This document shows positions 1 to 5,245 of a stretch of 6,877 nucleotides of DNA, in pieces; position 1 is the stretch's first letter; each line of letters begins with the position of its first letter. The notes beneath the pieces were generated by a model. The model searched no databases. It was not told the origin of the DNA and was given only the letters and a program-made list of their open reading frames with translations. The DNA is from an uncultured bacterium (GTDB lineage Bacteria > Acidobacteriota > Thermoanaerobaculia > Multivoradales > JAHEKO01), in contig CALILB010000228.1 in NCBI GenBank assembly GCA_938016625.1, positions 1 through 6,877 on the forward strand, written 5' to 3'. Both the position numbers and the translations under genes were made by a program.

Positions 1-792
1 GACACGCACGCCTTCGATCTTCTCGGCGCCCGAGGTGTCGACGTGATTGAGCGTCGCCCCATGGGCGGGTGGCCGCAAGATCTTGGCGTAGAGCATCCCG
101 GGTGGACGGATGTCACCGGTGAACTGAGCCTCGCCGGTGACTTTTACCGTCGTGTCGGTACGCGCGGTCGGCTGGCCGGAGATGGTGCGTCGATTTCGGG
201 GCTCGACGACGGCGGTGGTGTCCAGCCGGCGTTGAATCTTCTGCCCTTGGGCCAGATCGCTAAAGCTGATCCGTTGCCCGGTGTTGTCCCGGCGGAACAC
301 CACGCCGTCCCTGACTGTCAGCAGGTCTGGGGTGACACCCAGACGCTCCGCCGCCAGCTCGACAAGGACCGTCCTGGCCTCGGCTGCCGCCTGGCGCAGG
401 GCCACCCCGTACTCCTTGGTGCTGCGCGAGCCAAAAGTGCCACTATCCCAGGGGCAGAGCGCCGTGTCACCCATGACCATCTCCACCGAGCTCAACGGCA
501 CGCCAAGCTCGTCGGCCGCCATCTGGGCGAGTGAGGTGTTGATGCCCTGCCCCATCTCGATCTTGCCGCTAAAGCAGGTCACCCGCCCATCCTCGCCGAT
601 GCGCAGATAGGCGTTGAAGTCTTCGGGCTCACCCTCTCGTGGGCGGCCGGTCTGGGCCAGGGTAAGGGGATCGCCGACAGTGAAGAGAATGGTGACACCA
701 CCACCGAGCATCTGGAGGAATCGACGCCGGTCGAGTGCGCCGAGCTCTGATGAGGCCGATGTCGTCCTTGTTTCCCGCTCGCCGATGCTCAT
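1..792 (-). CDS. Molybdopterin-binding large subunit of a xanthine dehydrogenase-family (IorB-like) oxidoreductase, N-terminal part only
   Basis: This is the catalytic large subunit of a molybdenum hydroxylase. The gene runs off the left edge, so only the first 264 residues are seen, with an open frame throughout. Seen: a Tat-type signal at residues 21-27 (DRRRFLQ), followed by a hydrophobic stretch (about 29-46), which predicts folded export. A first piece of the molybdopterin-binding domain follows, with GKIEMGQG at 76-83 and GDTALCPWDSGTFGSRST at 108-125. The start of the a/b hammerhead domain follows at about 208-264 (GQPTARTD, KVTGEAQFTGDI). A cofactor-binding piece placed before the hammerhead is the known order in isoquinoline 1-oxidoreductase beta and related aldehyde dehydrogenases, unlike xanthine dehydrogenase proper. 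The ATG at 792-790 overlaps the stop of the iron-sulfur subunit gene (ATGA), suggesting translational coupling; GGGAG at 807-803 is a possible ribosome site. The active-site Glu region lies outside the window. Substrate unknown. Family call sure; the exact isoquinoline name is not. Confidence 0.93.
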   Translation of the reverse strand, partial: MSIGERETRTTSASSELGALDRRRFLQMLGGGVTILFTVGDPLTLAQTGRPREGEPEDFNAYLRIGEDGRVTCFSGKIEMGQGINTSLAQMAADELGVPLSSVEMVMGDTALCPWDSGTFGSRSTKEYGVALRQAAAEARTVLVELAAERLGVTPDLLTVRDGVVFRRDNTGQRISFSDLAQGQKIQRRLDTTAVVEPRNRRTISGQPTARTDTTVKVTGEAQFTGDIRPPGMLYAKILRPPAHGATLNHVDTSGAEKIEGVRV

Positions 793-1268
793 GACCCGGA
801 CGCTCCCATGACGCGAGCCGCCGACTCGATGGCCGTGAGGATCCTCTTGTAGCCGGCACAACGGCAAAGATGGCTATCCATATGCTCGACGATTTCATCG
901 TAGGTGGGGGACGGGTTCTTGAGCAGCAGACCATAGGCACCGAGGATCATGCCCGCCGTGCAATAGCCGCATTGGAGGGCGTCGTGGTCGACAAAGGCCT
1001 GCTGCAGAGGGTTGAGCTTGCCATCCCTGGCCAGACCCTCGATGGTGACGATCTGCTTGCCGTCGACGGCCCTGAACGGTGTCTGACAAGAGCGCACCGG
1101 TTTGTCGTTGACCAGCACGGTGCAGGCCCCGCAGTGCGACTCTCCGCAGCCGTACTTGGTTCCGGTCAGGCCGAGATTAGTGCGCAGGATCCAGAGCAGT
1201 GCCCGATCGGGCTCGGTGGTCACCACCGTCGATCGACCGTTCAGCTGGAAATGAAGGGTTCGAACCAT
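789..1268 (-). CDS. (2Fe-2S)-binding small subunit of the molybdenum hydroxylase (IorA/CoxS-like)
   Basis: This 159-residue electron-transfer subunit passes electrons from the molybdenum site of its partner through two [2Fe-2S] clusters. All eight cluster cysteines are visible. The plant-ferredoxin-type set is C41, C46, C49 and C61 (CGESHCGAC, then C61). The second, helical-domain set is C100, C103, C135 and C137 (CGYC and CRC). The spacings x4, x2, x11 and x2, x31, x1 are exactly those of the family, and the length is normal. I chose the ATG at 1268-1266 because the protein then starts MVRTLHFQLNG, as is typical, and AAGGAG lies 6 bases upstream; an in-frame upstream ATG at 1325 would add 19 residues of unlikely character. 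It has no signal peptide, so it probably travels through Tat bound to the large subunit, as known for this family. No FAD (CoxM-like) subunit gene is next to it upstream. IorAB-type enzymes usually lack one and pass electrons to a cytochrome or the membrane chain. Confidence 0.95.
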   Translation of the reverse strand: MVRTLHFQLNGRSTVVTTEPDRALLWILRTNLGLTGTKYGCGESHCGACTVLVNDKPVRSCQTPFRAVDGKQIVTIEGLARDGKLNPLQQAFVDHDALQCGYCTAGMILGAYGLLLKNPSPTYDEIVEHMDSHLCRCAGYKRILTAIESAARVMGASGS

Positions 1269-1274
1269 AGGCGT

Positions 1275-1280
1275 CTCCTT
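1275..1280 (-). promoter_or_regulatory. Ribosome binding site of the iron-sulfur subunit gene
   Basis: On the minus strand AAGGAG lies 6 bases before the ATG at 1268. It decides the start in favour of this ATG over the in-frame one at 1325. Confidence 0.85.
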
Positions 1281-1355
1281 CTTCTTCCCCTGTGGACGCA
1301 AGCCTACCAGCCTTGGTCGATTCACAAGTGATTTGCTGGGTGTTACTCGCTACGG

Positions 1356-1384
1356 TTGCCCCGAAATGGAATAAGCGTCAAAAT
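1356..1384 (+). promoter_or_regulatory. Possible sigma-70-like promoter of the exported small protein gene
   Basis: TTGCCC at 1356-1361 and CAAAAT at 1379-1384 are separated by 17 bases, in the divergent intergenic region about 60 bases before the start codon. Each box matches the consensus at four of six positions, so this is only a candidate. I saw no convincing promoter for the oppositely directed oxidoreductase operon in the same 178-base gap. Confidence 0.22.
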
Positions 1385-1432
1385 AGTGACTTCGGGCGAA
1401 GGTTTTTCCCCGCCGGAAACCTCTAACATCTC

Positions 1433-1440
1433 AAGGAGGA
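1433..1440 (+). promoter_or_regulatory. Strong ribosome binding site deciding the start at 1447
   Basis: AAGGAGGA is close to the full anti-Shine-Dalgarno complement. It directly abuts the GTG at 1441, too close for that codon to serve, but sits 7 bases from the ATG at 1447. That ATG is therefore the start. Confidence 0.85.
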
Positions 1441-1446
1441 GTGAAT

Positions 1447-2043
1447 ATGAGGAAGCTAGTGAATCGTCAATGGCAGGTCGCCACCGCCGCCGGGATCGCC
1501 CTGGTATTGGCCCTGGTGCTGGGAGCCATGCCGGCTGCGGCCCAGAAGTCGATCGAACAGTACCGCGCCAACGCGATCGTCCAGACCGGAGGCGGCTCGT
1601 CGATGGTCGAGATCAACATCTATCGCTGGTCGGCCGACGAGGAGCGCGACGAATTGCTCCAGGTCATCAAGGATGCGACCAACAGCAATCGTCGGAACCG
1701 AGAAGTCTCAACCGCCCTGCGTGGTCAGAAGAAGACGGGCTTCGCCTTTCTCGCCGGCAGGATGGGCTACCCGCTCCGCTACAGCCGCGAGTTCAAGACC
1801 GATGAAGGGCGACAGATCATTCTCGCCACCGACCGACCGGTCTCCTTCGGCGAGGTCTACTCCCAGGGCCAGCTGGGTGACTTCGACACCACCATCATCA
1901 TCCTCAATGTGGATGAGAACGGCAAAGGAGAAGGCATCGTCTCGGTGGGAACCGAGGTCCTCTGGAATGAAAAGACCGGCAAGCTCGAGGTAACCAACAC
2001 TACATCTCAGCCGGTCAAGCTCGGCAACGTACGGCCGAGATAA
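1447..2043 (+). CDS. Small Sec-exported protein of unknown function, Acidobacteriota-type family
   Basis: This is a 198-residue protein whose function I cannot name. Seen: a classic signal peptide with a basic start (MRKLVNRQ), a hydrophobic core at about 12-27 and a likely cleavage after A32 (PAAAQ). The mature part is about 166 residues, has no cysteine and no second membrane segment, and looks like an alternating beta-rich domain. Landmarks are SSMVEINIYRWSADEER (51-67), a Gly-rich turn followed by YPLRYSREF (108-116), GRQIILATDRPVSF (121-134), IIILNVDENGKGEG (150-163) and the end SQPVKLGNV (187-195). I remember similar exported proteins, with an ATDRPI motif, a L-D-x-x-GKGEG motif and a QPV-L ending, as common uncharacterised paralogues in Acidobacteriota; this is recall, not a search. 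It stands alone, with its own strong ribosome site and terminator. The in-frame GTG at 1441 is rejected because it touches the ribosome site. Confidence 0.88.
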   Translation: MRKLVNRQWQVATAAGIALVLALVLGAMPAAAQKSIEQYRANAIVQTGGGSSMVEINIYRWSADEERDELLQVIKDATNSNRRNREVSTALRGQKKTGFAFLAGRMGYPLRYSREFKTDEGRQIILATDRPVSFGEVYSQGQLGDFDTTIIILNVDENGKGEGIVSVGTEVLWNEKTGKLEVTNTTSQPVKLGNVRPR

Positions 2044-2076
2044 CAGCCGCAGTAGCAGTCCATCGTTTGGAATTCG

Positions 2077-2102
2077 GCCGGCGCTCGACGCCGGCTTTTT
2101 TT
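2077..2102 (+). terminator. Intrinsic terminator after the exported small protein gene
   Basis: A perfect 7-bp stem, GCCGGCG pairing with CGCCGGC, encloses the loop CTCGA and is followed by seven T residues. It starts 33 bases after the stop codon. Seen from the minus strand the same hairpin lies downstream of the aspartic protease gene (stop at 2141), but it has no T run in that direction, so it would act there only weakly. Confidence 0.88.
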
Positions 2103-2140
2103 CCTCGAAGACCGATCTCGCCCGGGCAGCCGCGATCCGG

Positions 2141-3430
2141 CTACTCGAGAACCAGGGCCATGTCGCGAAAGTTGATGACGTGGGCCCGAAAGCTCTGAAA
2201 AATGTCCTGCCCGACGTTGCAGTAGAGATAATTCTCGTGCGGCGGCCGGATCGAGCGGGTAAAGACGTCCACATCGCGCAGCGTGCCACCGGCGCCGGCT
2301 ATCGACAGACCGATCTTGTTTAGCCGAAAGGCGGGCATCTCCTGCACTCCGCCTACGCCGCCGACCTTGGCGGTCCGGTGTTTGCCATTGGACTCGATCC
2401 GCTCCCGATAGCGCTCGTAGAAGGGTTGGAAAAAGGTCGTGTGACTCGCCCCGGTGTCCAGCCGGCAGACAAGGTCGTCCTTGCGATACCGGACACGAAC
2501 AAGGGGGTCCAGGTTGTCGAGTGCCAGATTGCGCCAGCGGCGGGTTTGAGGGCGGTCGGGAATCTCGATCACTCCATCGCGTCGAAACCGCACCTCCTGC
2601 ATGGCCTCGACCACGGGAAACCCGATGAGACCGGAGATCCGCTCGCCGTCGGAGAAGGTCAGGTGCTCGTCGGGGAAGACCAGAAAGGCCACATTGCGAT
2701 AGTGGACCCTGCCGATTCTCACATCCCCGGCGACGGCGATGTCGGCGAGAACCCTTTTGGTGGTCGACGTCGCCACCTCCACACCCGCCGGCCGGATGGT
2801 GAGCCCCAGCTCTTCGGCCTCCGACCTCATGATGACCGACAGATTGGCGCCGGTATCGAAGGCAAAGCGGCGGTTGGCGCCCTCGATCTTCAGGGGTAGA
2901 CGGTCGAATGTGTCCAGGGTCAGCCGGCTCATCCCTTTGATTTCGGTCTCCTGGGGAGGAACGTCAACCAGCGCGGCGTAGAGGGGGAGCGTGCCGCGGA
3001 CCTCTGCCACGAGGGCAGGATCAAACTGATCGACCGGGCCGCCAAGGATGGCCTGGGCACTGGTGAAGGCGTCTTTGTAGCGATGAAGGCGGAAGTGGTT
3101 GGTCATCTGGAGCTGCAGGAGCTCCGAAGTAGTCGAGCTGGGGCCAACCTGTTCTTCGAGCAGCGAGTCGAGGGTGCGGTTGGACTCTCCCGGCTGGTTG
3201 AAGGCCTGCTGTGTGGCCGCTATGAGGAAGCGGATCTCCGGGGTCTCGGCGGCCGCGTCCGAAATCCCTTCGAGACGCTCGGCGAGCGAGAAGAAGTCGC
3301 GTGCGCGATAGAGATCCTGGAGCTCTCCCAGGTCCGAGGCTGGAGGGTTCTCCGCCGCCAGAAGGCCGGCGCCAGCGATGATGACGACGGCGGCAAGGGT
3401 GAATCTGGATCGCGACTTCGGCCGGCTCAT
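2141..3430 (-). CDS. Exported retropepsin-like aspartic protease with two DTG units and an N-terminal helical region
   Basis: This 429-residue protein is predicted to leave the cytoplasm: basic start (MSRPKSRSRF), hydrophobic stretch 11-26, possible cleavage near A26. Residues about 32-155 are helix-rich with TPR-like spacing (LYRARDFFSLAERLEG, then FRLHRYKDAFTSAQAIL). Two retropepsin-like units follow. Unit 1 has the catalytic triplet D192-T193-G194 (FAFDTGANLSVI) and a hydrophobic-hydrophobic-Gly element at 268-270 (LIGF). Unit 2 has D325-T326-G327 (CRLDTGASHTTFF), NVGQDIF at 405-411 and a final strand INFRDMALVLE. Retropepsins normally dimerise with one DTG per chain; two per chain could form one active site within the molecule, as in pepsin. 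The start at 3430 gives the signal peptide directly; a longer frame from 3625 would overlap glnS and yields an Arg/Ser-rich segment that is an artefact of the glnS antiphase. The gap to the glnS stop is 7 bases, so the two are probably co-transcribed. The ribosome site is weak (AAGG too close), suggesting coupling to glnS translation. Substrate unknown. Confidence 0.88.
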   Translation of the reverse strand: MSRPKSRSRFTLAAVVIIAGAGLLAAENPPASDLGELQDLYRARDFFSLAERLEGISDAAAETPEIRFLIAATQQAFNQPGESNRTLDSLLEEQVGPSSTTSELLQLQMTNHFRLHRYKDAFTSAQAILGGPVDQFDPALVAEVRGTLPLYAALVDVPPQETEIKGMSRLTLDTFDRLPLKIEGANRRFAFDTGANLSVIMRSEAEELGLTIRPAGVEVATSTTKRVLADIAVAGDVRIGRVHYRNVAFLVFPDEHLTFSDGERISGLIGFPVVEAMQEVRFRRDGVIEIPDRPQTRRWRNLALDNLDPLVRVRYRKDDLVCRLDTGASHTTFFQPFYERYRERIESNGKHRTAKVGGVGGVQEMPAFRLNKIGLSIAGAGGTLRDVDVFTRSIRPPHENYLYCNVGQDIFQSFRAHVINFRDMALVLE

Positions 3431-3437
3431 CGCCTTG

Positions 3438-5147
3438 CTAGCCTGTCTGGCCCGACTGCTGGGACTTCTCGATCTTGGCCCAGGTGTCGCGCAGCGAGAC
3501 GGTGCGGTTGAAGACCGGCCGCTCGGGGGTCGAGTCCACCGTGTCGACACAGAAGTAGCCCTGGCGCTCGAACTGAATTCGATCGCCGGGCTTGGCCGAG
3601 GCAAGACTGGGCTCCACCCTGGCACCGTTCAGGATCTCGACCGAGTCGGGGTCGAGGTTGGCCTTGAAGTCCTCTCCCTCCTCGGCCTCGTTGGGGTCGG
3701 GCTTGGTAAACAGGTGGTCGTAGAGCCGGACTTCGGTCTCCAGGGCGCGCGCTGCCGACACCCAGTGAATGGTTCCTCTTACCTTCCGCCCGTCGGGCGC
3801 ATAGCCACCCCGGGTTTCGGGGTCGTAGGTGCAGTGGACCTCGACGACCTCACCGGTCCTCTCGTCCTTGACCACGTCGACACACTTGATGAAGAACCCG
3901 TAACGCAGCCTTACCTCACGGCCGGGGGCGAGACGGAAGTACTTCTTTGGCGGGTCCTCGCGAAAGTCGCTCTGCTCGATGTAGAGCTCCCGGGAGAAAG
4001 GGATCTTTCGGGTGCCGGCGTCGGGGTCCTCGGGGTTGTTGACGGCATCGAGCTCTTCGACCTGGTCTTCCGGGTAGTTGTCGATGACGACGCGCAGGGG
4101 CCGAAGGACAGCCATCACTCGTGGCGCCGTCTTGTTCAGGTCGACACGAACAAAGTGCTCGAGCATGGCGATGTCCACCATGCTGTTGGCCTTGGCCACA
4201 CCGATGGCATCACAGAAGTCCCGGATGGCTTTTGGCGTATAGCCACGCCTCCGCATACCGGACAGCGTCGGCATTCGAGGATCTTCCCAGCCCGAGACCA
4301 GGCCCTCGTCAACGAGCAGTTTGAGCTTGCGCTTGCTGACGATGGTATGGCTCAGATTGAGCCGGGCAAACTCGATCTGTCGCGAAGGGAAGATGTCGAG
4401 CTCGCGGATAAACCAGTCGTAGAGCGGCCTGTGATCTTCGAACTCCAGGCTACACAGCGAGTGGGTGATCTGCTCGATGGAGTCGGACTGGCCATGGGCG
4501 AAGTCGTACATCGGGTAGATACACCACTCATCACCGGTGCGGTGGTGGCTGGCATGGAGGATGCGGTAGAGCACCGGGTCGCGCATGTTGAGATTGCCCG
4601 CGGCCATGTCGATCTTGGCGCGCAGCACCCGTGAACCGTCCGGGAACTCTCCCGCGCGCATTCTCTCGAAAAGATCGAGGCTTTCTTCCACCGAGCGGTC
4701 GCGGTAGGGACTGTCGCGACCGGGCTCGGTCAGGGTGCCGCGGTGCTGGCGGATCTCTTCGGCGCTCAGATCGTCGACATAGGCCTTGCCCTGCTCGATC
4801 AGCTGGACGGCCCACTTGTAGAGCTGCCCGAAGTAGTCGGAGGCGTAGAACTCCCGGTCTTCCCAGTCGAATCCGAGCCACCGGATGTCCTCTTTCATCG
4901 ACTGAACGTACTCTTCTTCCTCCTTTATCGGATTGGTGTCGTCGAACCGGAGGTTGCAGAGCCCGTTGTAGTCGGCGGCAATGCCGAAATTGAGACAGAT
5001 GGCCTTGGCATGACCGATGTGCAGGTACCCGTTGGGCTCAGGCGGAAAACGGGTATGAACCCGGCCGTCATAGGTGCCGGCCGAGTTGTCCTCGTCAATG
5101 GCGTTCTTGATGAAGTTCGACGGCGCGGTGGATTCTGTATCAGCCAT
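3438..5147 (-). CDS. glnS: Glutaminyl-tRNA synthetase
   Basis: This class I enzyme activates glutamine with ATP and loads it onto tRNA-Gln in the cytoplasm. The 569-residue protein matches the remembered E. coli GlnRS over its whole length (554 residues there). Seen in order: PPEPNGYLHIGHAK with HIGH at 43-46, CNLRFDDTNP (64-73), GTLTEPGRDSPYRDRS (137-152), MRDPVLYRI (188-196), WCIYPMYDFAH (208-218), the KMSKS-equivalent VSKRK at 270-274, WEDPRMPT (287-294) and RRRGYTPKAIRDFC (299-312). The two beta-barrel anticodon-binding domains follow from about 340, with KVRGTIHWVSA (455-465) and ending in PVFNRTVSLRDTWAK (544-558). There is no C-terminal YqeY-like extension of the kind known in Deinococcus. 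The acceptor-stem DPVLYR and IHWVSA signatures separate it from GluRS. The start ATG at 5147 has GGAG 10 bases upstream. It has a likely promoter of its own and is followed at 7 bases by the protease gene. Confidence 0.98.
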   Translation of the reverse strand: MADTESTAPSNFIKNAIDEDNSAGTYDGRVHTRFPPEPNGYLHIGHAKAICLNFGIAADYNGLCNLRFDDTNPIKEEEEYVQSMKEDIRWLGFDWEDREFYASDYFGQLYKWAVQLIEQGKAYVDDLSAEEIRQHRGTLTEPGRDSPYRDRSVEESLDLFERMRAGEFPDGSRVLRAKIDMAAGNLNMRDPVLYRILHASHHRTGDEWCIYPMYDFAHGQSDSIEQITHSLCSLEFEDHRPLYDWFIRELDIFPSRQIEFARLNLSHTIVSKRKLKLLVDEGLVSGWEDPRMPTLSGMRRRGYTPKAIRDFCDAIGVAKANSMVDIAMLEHFVRVDLNKTAPRVMAVLRPLRVVIDNYPEDQVEELDAVNNPEDPDAGTRKIPFSRELYIEQSDFREDPPKKYFRLAPGREVRLRYGFFIKCVDVVKDERTGEVVEVHCTYDPETRGGYAPDGRKVRGTIHWVSAARALETEVRLYDHLFTKPDPNEAEEGEDFKANLDPDSVEILNGARVEPSLASAKPGDRIQFERQGYFCVDTVDSTPERPVFNRTVSLRDTWAKIEKSQQSGQTG

Positions 5148-5187
5148 GGTGAAGGTGCTCCGTTCGGAGACGCGATTCTACAAGGAT
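5148..5187 (-). other. glnS leader sharing two sequence blocks with the gltX leader
   Basis: Reading toward glnS, the leader contains block A, ATCCTTGTAGAATCGCGTC, and block B, CTCCGAA followed after CG by GAGCACC, then 6 bases to the ATG. Both blocks recur in the same order before gltX (6866-6815). CTCCG-AA-CGGAG in this copy can also fold as a small hairpin around the ribosome site, while the gltX copy cannot form the same stem. The role is not known. Confidence 0.5.
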
Positions 5188-5203
5188 CAGCCGACTGGGT
5201 GAT
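5175..5203 (-). promoter_or_regulatory. Likely glnS promoter
   Basis: On the minus strand the -10 box TAGAAT (5180-5175) matches the consensus at five of six positions. A weak -35 box ATCACC (5203-5198, three of six) stands 17 bases upstream. The start site would fall about 20 bases before the ATG. It lies between the hairpin after gltX and glnS, which fits a separate glnS transcript. Confidence 0.4.
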
Positions 5204-5207
5204 GATA

Positions 5208-5229
5208 CGGCCGGCACGGAGGCCGGCCG
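5208..5229 (-). terminator. GC-rich hairpin after gltX, possible terminator without T run
   Basis: A perfect 8-bp stem, CGGCCGGC pairing with GCCGGCCG around a 6-base loop, begins 16 bases after the gltX stop. It is followed on the minus strand by TATCATC, not a T tract, so it may be a weak or factor-assisted terminator, an mRNA 3'-end stabiliser or an attenuating element ahead of glnS. Its stem resembles that of the proper terminator at 2077-2102. Confidence 0.5.
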
Positions 5230-5245
5230 GTGAGGGTGGCACAGA

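Noticed and set aside
43..610. Two overlapping plus-strand open frames at the left end.
   Set aside because: They are shadows of the oxidoreductase large subunit, whose frame on the minus strand shows clear family motifs.
1391..1412. Imperfect hairpin GGCGAAGG-TTTTT-CCCCGCC in the leader of the exported small protein gene.
   Set aside because: The stem needs a bulge and a mismatch, and no T run follows; too weak to call a regulatory element.
3431..3625. Upstream extension of the protease frame into glnS.
   Set aside because: It would place an Arg/Ser/Pro-rich segment before a clear signal peptide and overlap glnS by 188 bases.
3378..4634. Long open frame of 418 codons on the plus strand across glnS.
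   Set aside because: It lies antisense to an unmistakable glnS, and its composition (Val/Gly/Leu/Asp rich with no motif) is typical of the reverse strand of a GC-rich gene.
5148..5245. T-box or other known riboswitch before glnS.
   Set aside because: The space is too short and no T-box sequence (TGGNACCGCG) or specifier-loop layout is visible.
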